A stretch of 64,000 nt of DNA from NCBI GenBank assembly GCA_019448385.1, contig JAGTXO010000081.1:1-64000 (forward strand), read 5' to 3'. The position numbers and the translations under genes are program-made. This DNA is from Diacronema lutheri. Lineage: Eukaryota; Haptophyta; Pavlovophyceae; Pavlovales; Pavlovaceae. Positions 23,415 to 33,944 of this stretch are shown here, piece by piece. The notes beneath the pieces are model-generated. The model did no database searches. It was not told where the DNA came from and saw only the letters and a list, made by a program, of their open reading frames with translations. Numbering within the stretch: the first letter of the stretch is position 1; every line of letters begins with the position of its first letter.

Positions 23415-26400
23415 TCAGCTCGACGGCACGAGGTCGGCGATCGATTTTCGAATCGTCTCGAGCTGCTCGCGCTGCTCGGCCAGCTCGGCGGTGGCCAGCG
23501 CGACCACGTCGGCCGGCGCCTTGTCGGCAAAGCCGGGCGAGCCCAGCCGCGCGGCGAGCTTGTCGATCGACGCCTGCAGCTTCGCCGCCTGCTTCTCGAG
23601 GCGCGCCGTCTCCTTGTCAGCATCGACCAGATTTGCGAGCGGGAGGAACACCTCGACGCCGTCGGCAACGACGAGGTGCACCGCCTTGCCTGCGCCCGCC
23701 GGCGCGCACATCGCGCTGCTCCACACGAGGCGCTCGGGGTCGACGCGCGCGAGGAGCGCAAACGCCGCCGCCTCGGAGCGGAGCTCGGCAAGCTTGGACG
23801 GATCGGAGACGCACACAACGGCATGAATCTTCTTGCCCGGCTCCACCTTGTACTCGGCGCGCGCGTTGCGCACTGCGCGCACCGTGTCCTGCGAGACGGG
23901 CCGATGAAAGGGGGCGAGGCCCCGCGCGCGCGCCGGTCGGGGCGCGGCGCGGCACGGCGCGGCGGCGCGGCGCGGCGCGCGCGCGCGCGCGCGCGCACGG
24001 CGCGACGCGCCGGCCGGCCGGCCGGCCGGCCGACGCTCTCAGCGGCGCGCGCGCGCGCGCGCGCCTGGAAGACGCCAAAAGCGTCGAGCGCGCCCGCGTC
24101 GACGGGCAGCGGCGGCGCGCCGCGGCCGAGTGGCCACGGCGCGAGCATGAGCGAGGGCCCATCGTGCGGCATCCGCTGCCAGATCGCCTCGGTCACGTAG
24201 GGCATGAACGGGTGGAGGAGCCGCAGCCCGCAGTCGAGCACGTAGACGAGCGTGCGCCTCGCCTCCGCCGCCGCGCGCGCCGTCTCCGCCGTTGCCTCCG
24301 CGCCCTCGCCTCCGCTCGCCCTGCTCGCTGCCTCGCCCTGGAAGCGCGTCTTGGAGGCCTCGATGTACCAGTCAGCGTACTCGTCCCACAAGAAGCGCGC
24401 AATGTCCGTGCCCGCCGCGCCGAGCGAGTAGGCGTCGAGCTGCTGCGTGACCGACGAGACGAGCGCGTGCGCCCGCGAGACGATGTACCGCTCGGCGAGC
24501 GACAGCCGCGCGAGCTCGTCCGCGCCCATCGGTTTCGTCACGCGCAGCTCATGCAGCTGCGCGTCGGGCAAGCCCGCGAGCGAGGTGGTGAGCAGGAAGC
24601 GGCCCGTGTTCCACAGCTTGTTGCACAGGTTGCGGTTGGTCAGCAGGCGCTCGGTCGACAGCGGAATGTCCTGCGAGCGGCCGGCGAGCGAGCGAGCGCG
24701 CGCGTGAGCGCGCGCGCGCGGCGCGCTGCGCGCGCGGCGCGCAGCGCGCGCGGCGTGTTCGCGCGCATGGCCGGGCCGGGCGCCGCGCGCGCGCGCGCGG
24801 CGTGCGCGCGCGCCTGGCCGGGCGTCGAGCCGGTGACGAGCGTGTAGCGCAGCGCGTCGGTGCCGTACTGCGCGATCGAGTCGAGCGGATCGATGACGTT
24901 GCCCTTCGTCTTGCTCATCTTGGCGCCCTTGTCATCGCGCACGAGGCCGTGCATGTAGACGGTGTGGAAGGGGGGCTGGCCGGTGAGCTCGATGCCGAGC
25001 ATGATCATTCGAGCCACCCAGAAGAAGAGGATGTCGTACCCCGTCTCCATCAGCTGCGTCGGGTAGAAGCGCGCCAGGTCGGAGCTCTGCTCGGGCCAGC
25101 CGAGCGTCGAGAAGGGCCACAGCCCCGACGAGAACCACGTGTCGAGCACGTCGCGGTCCTGCTCGAGCGCAACGCCCGTGCCGAGCGCCGCCTCCGCCTG
25201 CGCGCGCGCGGCACCCTCGTCGCGCGCGACGAAGGCGCGCTCCGAGCCGTCGGGCGCGCGCGCGTACCAGACGGGTATGCGGTGCCCCCACCAGAGCTGC
25301 CGGCTGATGCACCAATCGTTAATGTTGTCAAGCCAATTGAAGTAGACCTTCTCGAAGCGCTCGGGGATGATGCGCACGCCACCAGATCGCACCTGCGCGA
25401 GCGCGGGCTCGGCGAGCGGCTTGGCGCGGACGAACCACTGCGATGAGACGAGCGGCTCGATCACCTCGCCCGACCGCTCCGAGCGCGGCACGCGCTGCAG
25501 CTTGTCCTCGACGGAGATGGCGAGGCCCGCCTCCTGCAGGTCCGCCCACAGCTGCGCGCGCGCCACGTAACGGTCGAGGCCCTCGTATCGGCCGGCGGCC
25601 TCGTTGAGCGTCGCGTCCTTGCGCATGATGTTGAGCAGCGGCAGCCCGTGCCGCTTCCCCAGCTCGTAGTCGTTCACGTCGTGCGCAGGCGTGATCTTGA
25701 GCGCGCCCGTGCCGAACTCCATGTCGACGTACGCGTCGGCGATCACCGGGATCGAGCGGTCGGTGAAGGGCACACGCACGCGGCGGCCGACGAGGCGCGT
25801 GTAGCGCGGGTCGTCGGGGTGCACGCACACCGCCGTGTCGCCGAGGATCGTCTCGGGCCGCGTCGTCGCGACCGGAATGAAGTCCGCGTCGGGCCCGCCG
25901 TCGGTACCGTCGGGCGGCACGAGCGGGTACTTGAAGGTGTACAGCTGGCCGGGCTCCTCCGAGTAGATGACCTCGAGGTCGGAGACGGCGGTCTGCAGCT
26001 CGGGCGACCAATTGCACAGGTAATCACCCTTGTACACGAGGCCCTTGTCGTGCAGCCGCACGAACGCCTCGGTGACGGCCGCGCTCATGTCCGCGTCGAG
26101 CGTGAACTTTTCGCGCGACCAGTCGCAGGACGCGCCAAGCCGCCGGATCTGCTGCGTGATGTAGCCGCCCTTGGCGCGCTTCCACTCCCACACCTTGTCG
26201 ATGAACGCGTCGCGCCCAATCTCCTCCCGCGAGATCCCCTCCGCGCGCAGCGCACGGTCGACGAGCATCTGCGTCGCGATGCCGGCGTGGTCCGTGCCGG
26301 GCAGCCAGAGCGTGCGCTTGCCGCGCATCCGGTTGAAGCGCGTGAGGATGTCCTGCAGCGCGACGAACATCGCGTGACCCATGTGCAGCCCGCCCGTCAC

Positions 26401-26811
26401 GTTGGGCGGCGGCATCGCGATCGTGAACGTGTCGTCCTCCGGATCGCTCCCGTCAGCCGCGCACTGCGCGCGCTCGCTCGGCTGGAAGAAGCCCGACGCC
26501 TCCCACCACGTGTACAGCGGCTCCTCGACGAGGGCGTGCTCGTACGTCTTGGGCATCTCCTCGCCCGCCGCGGCGAGCAGCGGGCACGGCGCCAGCTCGG
26601 CGCCCGCCGAGGCGCGCACCGACGACGCCGACGACGCGGACGCGACCATCGACGGCCGTGCGAGCCGGCCGCGCGAGAGCGCGCTCGCGCCGAGCCGGCG
26701 GCCGGCCGCGCGAGCGGCGGCATGACCACCCCCAGCGAGCGCCGCGGCGCGCCAGCCCGCCGCCGGCGCGAGCGCGAGAAGCGTCATCAGCCCGGCGCGC
26801 GGCGCGCGCAT
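23415..26811 (-). CDS. VARS: Valyl-tRNA synthetase, organellar type, 3 exons, both introns GC-AG
   Basis: Class I synthetase charging tRNA-Val with valine. Exons 26811-24814, 24670-24065, 23888-23415, all phase 0; 1,025 residues. The HIGH motif is in PPNVTGGLHMGHA and KMSKS in GAKMSKTKGN. The editing domain (TTRPETILGDTAV, KITPAHDVNDYE) and the C-terminal anticodon and coiled-coil arms (EYKVEPGKKIHAV, LEKQAAKLQASIDKLAARL) are present. The bacterial/organellar-type sequence and an N terminus with a hydrophobic core (LMTLLALAPAAGW) plus Arg-rich segment argue for plastid import, perhaps dual with mitochondria. Both introns start GCGCGCG directly after a CAG codon and end GCAG; no GT donor gives the conserved STPGQ-DIPLS or VFQ-DTVRA joins. 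Start ATG 26811. Confidence 0.95.
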
Positions 26812-26883
26812 CGACTGACTCGGCGGGCGCGACGCAATCGACGACCACGTTCAGTCGAAGGAGCGTGACGCATCGACTGACTC
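26807..26883. repeat. 15-bp direct repeats in the ValRS / eIF4E-like divergent promoter
   Basis: CGCATCGACTGACTC occurs at 26807-26821 and 26869-26883, in the 166 bp between the two divergent start codons. The left copy overlaps the ValRS ATG; the right copy has an ATG in the same orientation, out of frame with it. A local duplication or a paired regulatory site is possible. Confidence 0.7.
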
Positions 26884-26977
26884 AGGCGAATTCATTTGTT
26901 TTCTCAGGGCCGAGTTTCAAAAGTGGGGCGTGAGCACCAGGGCGGCGCGCGCGCGCCCGGGAGGGAGGGGCCTGGCG

Positions 26978-29900
26978 ATGGAGGGCGACGACGTGGTCGA
27001 CCTGGCACCGCTGGGCGAGCAGTGGGCGTGTTGGGGTTCGGCGGAGGTGGGCCACATCTCCACGTTCACCACCGTGCAGGGCTTCTGGCGCTTTTACGAG
27101 TCGGAGGTGAGCGGCGCCGCGCGCGAGACACCGGCCGAGTACGCGATGCACGTCTTCAAGGCGGAGGTGCTGCACGAGATGCACCCGGCGAGGCAGGCGG
27201 GCGCCGACCCGTCGCAGTACCAGTCGATCGCCCTCGCCGAGCTCGCCGCCGAGCTCGCCCACGTCGATGCGCACGGCGCCGCGCCGCGCGGCGACGACGG
27301 CCGGCCGGCCGACGACGACAGCGGCGCGCGCGCCGGCGCCGGCGCCGGCACCGGCGCCGGCGTCTGCGGCGCGAGCGGCGGGCCCGCGTCCCCGCAACGG
27401 CCACCGCCGCTCGCGCGCGGCCTCCTCGCCGCCCTCTTTGACGAGCTGCTCCTCGCGCTTGTCGGCGGCTGCCACCCGGCGCACGGCGCGCTCAAGGGCG
27501 CGTCGCTCACCCTGCCGCCGCACCGGCCGGCCGGCGCGCTGCCCAGTGGCGCGCAGCTGGGCGGCCGGCTGTCGCTGTGGTGCGCGCCGATTGCCGCCGA
27601 GGGTGCGCACGCGCTCCTCGAGTCCATCGTCCTTGCCGTCCTCGACGCCAACTCGGACGCCGCCAGCGCCGGCGCGGCGGCGGCCGCCGGCCGCGAGGCT
27701 ACGCACGCGGCGGCCGGCGCGGGCGCGGCCGGCGCCGGCGCGCGAAGCGCGCGCGGCTCGACTGCGTCGAGCACCGGCGTCAGCGAGCACGGCACAGGCG
27801 CGTCGGCTGCGAGCTGCGCGCGCCTGAACCCGCCAACGCCGCCGCCGTCCGAGCTCGCCGCCGCGGGCGCGGGTGCGCCGCCCGCGGCTGTGCCGACGAG
27901 GGCGGCCGCGGCCGCGGCCGACGACGGCGACGGCGCGCGCTGCGCGCCCGCAGAGCGAGCGCCCAGCTCGCCGGCGCGCGCGCCGCCGCGCCCGCCCGCG
28001 CATGGTGCGCTCTCACCTGCAGTCGCGCGCGCTCGCGCCCAGCTGCGGCTGACGCTCGGTCGCGCGGCGCGCGTCTCCGTGCCCGCGTCCGCGCGCACGT
28101 CGTACGCTCTCGAGTACGACCCTGATCGGAGGGGCGGCGGCGGCGGCGGTGGTGGCGGCGGCTGCTGCGCTCCGCCCCGCGCGCACGCGCTCGCGGCTGC
28201 GCCGTGGGAGTGCTCCGCGCCGCCCATGGCGGCGCAGCCGCTGACACAGCTCGGCCGCCCCTCCGCCATCGCTGCGAGCCAGCCCGCGTGCAGCGGCGGC
28301 CACGGCGCGAACGGCAGCCGCGCGCCACGCGCGGCCGCGTGCGGCAGCGGCAGCGGCTGCGGCTGTGGCAGCGAGTTTGTGTTGCCACGCTGCGCTACGC
28401 CATCACCATCGCCATCACCATCGCCATCGCCGCTTGCGCTGCCGACGCTGCAGCACGTTGCGGCGGCAGCGCACGCCGCCGCCCTCCGCCCGACCGCCCC
28501 CGCCGCGCCGAACGATGGCGCCGAATGCGCCGCCGTCCGTCCGCGCGCGTGCTCGGTGGCATCGCGTGTCGGCCAGCCGCCCGCGCCCGCACAGCGCGCC
28601 ACGAGCGCGGGCGCGAGGACGCAGCCATCGAACGATGCGGACGAGCACGCTGCGCCACTCGTGCCCGCGTGCCGACGTGCGCCCGCCCGCTGCTCGGCCG
28701 ACGCCTCCACCGTGTGCGCGCACCGGGAACGTGCCGACGCGTTCACGATGACAACGCCGCTGAGCGTCGATGCGGCCACGCCGGCGGGCGCGCGCGGCGC
28801 GCGGTACCCGAGCTGCGTCGCCGCGACGACGACGACCGATGACGCGCCGTGGGGCGCGGCGGACGCGCGCAGCTGCCGCGACTCGTGCGTCGGACCCTCT
28901 CGCGCGATGGAGCGCGTGCACGGCGCGTGCGCGCCCGCCATGGGCGACGGCGGCGACGCGCTCAGCAGCCCGACAGGCGGTGAGCGCTCGCCAGTAGGCC
29001 GCGCTTGCTACGGCGCCGAGCCGCCGCCGAGCGGCGGCGGCGGCGAGGCGGCAGCGGCGCGCGCGCCGCTGGGAGCGACGGGTGCGGCTGCGCATGGCCG
29101 CGCGGAGGCCGAGCCGCCCGCCGTCGCGCGCTCGGCGACGGCACCATCGCACCATCGCCCCGCCGCAGCGCACGTGGCGCTCGCTGGCGACGAGCAGCCC
29201 GAGTCGCCGACGCGCACGAGGCCGGCGCAGCCCGGCGGCGGCGGGTGCAGCGTGGCCGACGCGGCCGGCGGCTCCGCGGCGGAGCGCGCGCCTCTGTCGG
29301 CGGTTGCGCCCGGAGTGCGCGTGGCGGTGGTTGCGCCCGCTGACGCGAGTGGCGCGCGTGCGCGCAGCGCACGCGCCGCTGCCGCCGCGCCGCCGCAGCC
29401 GCCGCAGCCGCCCGCGCCGCCGCAGCCGCCGCCGGCCGCGCCCGCGGGCGGCGCGGTCGACGAAGGCGGTGGCGTCCTGCTCAGTGGCCAATGCGAGTCC
29501 GAGTTCCCGCCACTGCCCGCGCCCGTTCCGCCGTCCTCGCGAGGCGCGTCGCACGCCGCGCTGGCGGGACGGAAGGCGCAGCTCGCGTGGGGCCCGTCGA
29601 CGGGCGCGTGCGCGGCCAGCGCGGGCACGCGCGCGCAGTCGTCGCGCGCATCCGCTGACGGCGGCGAGGCCATCGCATGGGCCAGCGTGGATGCAAGCAG
29701 GGCGGCCAGCGTGGCGGGCAGCGTGGCGGGCAGCCGTGCCGCCTCGCCGCCCGCCGCCCGCCGCGCGGAGGGCAGAGCCGCTTTGACGATCGCCACGTCG
29801 CAGCCCACGTCGCCGACGGGCGGAGCGGACGCGCGGCAGGACGGCGTGTGCGCTGGCGGCCCGGCGTGTCAGGCCGCCGAGCTCGCGCTGCGCGCCGCCG

Positions 29901-30438
29901 TGCTTGGACAGGGCGTGCGCGCGCTCGGCGAGGGTGCCGAGCGCGTTGTCGCCGTCGCGACCGCGCTACGCACACTCGCGCGCGGCGTGGGGATCAGCGC
30001 GGCGGATGGCGACGGTGCAGGCGCTGCATCGGCAACTGCCGCGTCGGCAACTGCCGCCCGCGGGCGCGGCAGCGTCGGCGGCAGCGCACACTCGCCGCGC
30101 CGCGCGAGCGCGCAATCCGCCACCAGCCTCTCGCCCGTGCGCCCCATTGCCGCGGGCGAGGGCGGTGACGTTGCCACGTCGGAGGCGTGCGCGCGCGCGG
30201 CCGCCGCGGCCGTGGGCGCAGTGGGCAGCGGCGCTGGCAGCGGCGATGGCAGCGGCGATGCGGCGTGCGAGCAGAGCGCGGCGCTGCGCGGCTCTGCCGC
30301 CTCCACCCCTGCGTTGCAGCCGCGGGAAAGCGGGCGCAGCCCCGTCGCATTCGCCCTGACCGACTCGCTCGAGGTGCGTCGCGCTGCGCCCCGCGCAGGC
30401 CAGCGCCGGGGCGTTGGTGCGCCGCACTGACGGCCGGG

Positions 30439-30489
<51 letters not shown>

Positions 30490-31645
30490 CTTCCTCCGCG
30501 CTGAAGGCCGGGCGCGCGCCGCGCGCGCGCCCGCGCCCCCTCGACGCGTGCGCGCGCAGGCGTTCCCGCCCATCAGTGCCAGTGGTGCCCAGCCGGCAGC
30601 AGCTGGCGCGGCGGGCGCGCGCAAGCCGCGGGCAGTGCCGCCGCTCTCCGCTTGGAGCGCACACGGCGCCCATGGCGCAGCACCGTTGCCCTTCTCTGCC
30701 GCCGCCGCTGCTGAGCCGCTCACCGCGCGAGGCGGCGCGCAGCGCTTGGCCGATGGGAGCGGCAGCGGCAGCCCGACGAGCAGAGCGGCGGCGCAGCCAT
30801 GGCCCCAGCCCGCAGCGACAATGGTCGGCGCAATCGGCCGCCGCGCGCAGGCTGCCACAAGCGTCGCTGATCTTGCATCGCCGGGGAGCGCTATGCGCCG
30901 TGTCGCGCCCAGTACGACCGCGCCCGCGCCTTCCGTCGCGCCGCACGTCCAAGCGGGCGCTTGGGCGGCAGTCGTGCAGCGCCAGCCGGCGCGCAGCGCG
31001 GGGCAGACGGTGCTCAGCGGTACGGGCGGTGGCCCCCTCCTCGGCAGCGCGCCAGCCGGGGCGAACAGCGCCACGCCGCGCACGCCGCCTTCGGCCAGTG
31101 CAGCCGGCGAGGTCGGCGCCGCGCTGCTCACCGGTGGCCCTGCGGCCGCGCGCGTGCGGCCGAGCGGCGGGGAGCAGCCGGTGCCCGCACCGCCGCCGCC
31201 GCACAAGCCGAGAATGGTCCGCCGTGCGGCCCGCCGTGCGGCCCGCCGTGCGCCGCGCGCGGACCGCGTCGCGCGTGCGCGTTGCGCGCCCACGCCGCTA
31301 TGCGCGCCCACGCCGCTATGCGCGCCCATGCCGCTATGCGCGCCCACGCCGCTATGCGCGCCCACGCCGCTATGCGCGCCCACGCCGCTATGCGCGCCGC
31401 CCGACGCGGTCCGCGCGCGCGCCGGCGCGCTGCGGCGCAGGACCGAGCGAGCGCCGCGCGCCCGAGCTACGCGCGCGAGGAGCGGCCGGCAGGGCGGTCG
31501 GATGGGGCGTGGCGCAGCTGACCCCTCGCACGCACATGCCATGCTGGCGTGCGGCGTGTCCGTCTCGGTCGACGCGCTGCGAGCGCGCGGTCGCGATGAG
31601 CCTGCGACGAGCTGCGCACATGATTCGCTTCTTCTTGGCTGCTGA
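26978..31645 (+). CDS. Divergent eIF4E-like domain protein with very long disordered tail
   Basis: ATG 26978. Residues about 10-230 thread onto the eIF4E fold: EQWACWGS, then ISTFTTVQGFWRFYES (eIF4E: phenylalanine, then TVEDFW), HVFKAEVLHEM, ALFDELLLALVGG and GGRLSLWCAPIAAEGAHALL. The two cap-sandwiching Trp positions are not Trp: the WED site reads LHEMHP and the strand 1-2 loop Trp is absent. A Gly/Ala/Asp insert splits the domain. About 900 further residues are Ala/Pro/Ser/Gly-rich and look disordered. Exons 26978-30373 and from 30560 (phase 0; intron with 50 consecutive G). The C terminus is uncertain: one frame stays open to TGA 31645 through an 18-bp tandem repeat; a further intron (donor near 31216, acceptor near 31439) would end it at 31521. 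Role in translation is only suggested by the fold. Confidence 0.6.
30440..30489. repeat. Poly-G tract of 50 nt inside an intron
   Basis: The longest homopolymer of the window, inside intron 1 of the eIF4E-like gene, on the coding strand. Strong G-quadruplex potential; length may be imprecise in any assembly. Confidence 0.9.
31284..31394 (+). repeat. 18-bp tandem repeat, about six copies
   Basis: Unit GCGCGCCCACGCCGCTAT. As 18 is a multiple of three it stays open in all forward frames (CAPTPL in one frame, AHAAMR in another), so it could be coding or intronic in the eIF4E-like gene. One copy has a C-to-T change. Confidence 0.9.
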
Positions 31646-31782
31646 CTGTGAGTTTTAAGTCTGCTGACTTCGTGAGTGAGTCTGTCGCGGCGAGCACCTG
31701 CGCACGCGCGTCCTCGCCGTGCTCACGGCTCGCCGCGACAGACTCACCCACGAAGTCAGCAGACTCAAAACTCACAGTCAGC
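31641..31782. repeat. Large stem-loop: 55-bp near-perfect inverted repeat
   Basis: Arms 31641-31695 and 31728-31782 match at 53 of 55 positions around a 32-nt loop. Ends read GCTGACTGTGAG inward. A third partial copy of the end (TTGACTGTGAGAG) follows immediately, 12 bp before the next gene's ATG at 31806. It resembles a very short MITE-like element or a promoter cruciform. It is less GC-rich than its surroundings. Confidence 0.9.
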
Positions 31783-31805
31783 CCTTGACTGTGAGAGTTT
31801 CCAGG

Positions 31806-33877
31806 ATGGTGTCCGTCCTGAAGGCGAGCGCGCTCGCGGTCATCGCGGCCGTCGCGCTTGCCCTGGTGTGGTGCGACGTACGGCGCGGCTCTGGCCGCGT
31901 ATTCGTGCTTGCGTCGCCCCAACTGCGCGCAACGCCGGTGCTGCACGGCGGCCCCTTCGCCCCGCTCGGCGAGGCCTATGCCCGGGCTGGCGCTCCGCGC
32001 GCCGTGCCGAGCGGCGCGGGCGCGGAGCCGGCGGATGGCGCAGCGCACGCCGACGGTAGCGCGCGCGCGGCCGAGCGCAACGAGGCGCTGAGACGCGAGC
32101 CGGCCGCCAGCACAACCGTCCCGCCGCGTCCGGCCACGCTTGGCGAGCTGCCGCGCGCGCGCGCGTCGCTCGCGCGGCTGCGCGGGCACGCCGATTCCGC
32201 GCGGCTGCGCCAGGCGCTGCACGGCGTCGCCAACGTGAGCTCGCCGGAGCGCGGTGCGATTGTGTTCTGTGCGCTGCTGCCGCTGCGCTCGGGCTGCGGC
32301 CGGCCGCGCGGGGCAGGGCGTGGCGCACGGCGTGCGCGCGCCGTCGCTCACGCGGCGCCGTGCGCCGCGCGGCCGGCGCCCGCGCGCTCTGCGTGCCAGT
32401 CTGGCACACGGTCAAGACGGGCGGCACGACGGTGCGCACAATCTTTCAGCGGCAGGCGCAGCTGGGCGGCGCGTCCTTTTACTATGTGACGCACCTGCAC
32501 GCGCCGCAGTGGAACGCGCTGCTCCACGCGCTCACGACCGACGTGCGGCCGCGCAGGCTGCTCGTCGAGCTGCACAATCCGTGGGGCCTCTCGCCGCGCG
32601 CACTCACGCAGATGCGCGCCGTGCGCGAGGCGTATGGGCGGGTGTGCGCAGTGCTGCTCGTCACCTTCGTGCGCGCGCCCGTGCCTCTGCTCCTTTCGCT
32701 GTACAATTGGCGCGTCTTCGCGGCCACTCCGCTCTGCCAGTGGCTCCCCGTGACCGACCTGCAAACGCGCACGCTCCTCGGCTACAAGGTCGTCCTCGCG
32801 CCGCCGGAGGCGCGCGCCCTCGCGCCTCGCCAGTTCACGCGCGCGGACGCGCATGCCGCGTTCGCGCCCTTTGACCTCGTGGGCGTGCTCGAGCGTTTCG
32901 ACGAGTCGCTCGCCGTGCTCACGCGCCTCGCCGGGCTGCGCGGCGTCGCGTTTGCAGCGGCCAACTCGGCCCGGCGGCGAGGCGAGTGGCATGACGCGAC
33001 GCACGCGCTCGTCGCCGCCCTGCGCGGCCGCGGCCGCACGCGCGACGCTGAGCGCGCGGCGCTGAGGCTGAGCAACCTGAGCGACGCACGGCTGAGCAAC
33101 GTGTCGCCGCGCCCGCACGCCAACTGCATGTGGTGGGGCTGCCGCGCCGAGCTCGCCGCGGCGCGCGGCGAGTACCGGCCGGGCCTGTGCGACGGCGTGG
33201 ACGGCGCGCAGCTCGTCGAGACGCTCGGCTCGTCGCAGGCGGTCGACGAGGAGCTGTACGAGCTCGCGCAGGCGGGGCTCGATCGTTGGGTCGAGCAGCT
33301 CGGCGCGAACGTCGTGCGCGCCGAGCGGGCGCAGATCCGCCGCGCGAACGGCGCGCTGAGCGAGCTGCGTGCGCGCGAGGCGGCACGCCAGCGCGCGAGC
33401 AGCGAGCAGCCGGATCGGCAGCCGGATCGGCAGCCGGATCGGCAGCCGCTCGTTGCGCCGCCCGGCGGCGGCTCGTGCGCGCGGTGCGGGCACGAGCCGC
33501 ACACGCAGCTCAACGGGTGCTGGCCCGAGTGGGCCCTCTTCTCGCCCGACGAGCGCTGCTTCGTCTGCAGCCGCACGTGGGTGCACGACGGGCAGCACGT
33601 GCCCAACCCGGCAACCAGGCGTCGGCCGGCGCAGATGCCATGCTTCCGCGACTGCTGGACGGCCGCGCCCGCGGCGCGACACGGCCCGGAAGCGGAGCGC
33701 TGTGCGCGCGCGCTGCCCGCCGAGGCGCACGATGCGCTCAGGCGCGCCAGCCGCTTCTGCTCGCCCGCCTGTGCGGCGGAGCCAACGGACTACGCGCGCG
33801 GCGCGCGCACAGTCGAGCAGCTCGCGGAGGGATTACATGTGGCGTCGCCCCGGTTGTCCCGGGGTGCCTCTGTGTAA
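31806..33877 (+). CDS. Golgi-type membrane sulfotransferase with Cys-rich C-terminal region, 2 exons
   Basis: Type II membrane protein: the N-terminal hydrophobic anchor (ASALAVIAAVALALVWCDV) is near residues 7-25. After an intron whose ends I could not fix (about 32255-32345), the second exon carries a PAPS-binding 5' loop VWHTVKTGGTTVRTIF and a 3' phosphate loop LVTFVRAPVPLLLSLYNW, as in carbohydrate 2-O/uronyl-type sulfotransferases. Sulfation of cell-surface polysaccharide in the Golgi lumen is the likely role. A 12-bp tandem repeat (33408-33443) encodes the QPDR units, after which comes a Cys-rich tail (CARCGHEP, CFVCSRTW, CFRDCW, CSPACA) not usual for the family. Stop TAA 33875-33877. 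Confidence 0.75.
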
Positions 33878-33944
33878 ATCCCCCGACTCATCGCACACTC
33901 CCGCGCGCCAGCCCCAGGCCCCGGCCACCTGCCGGCGCGGGCGG

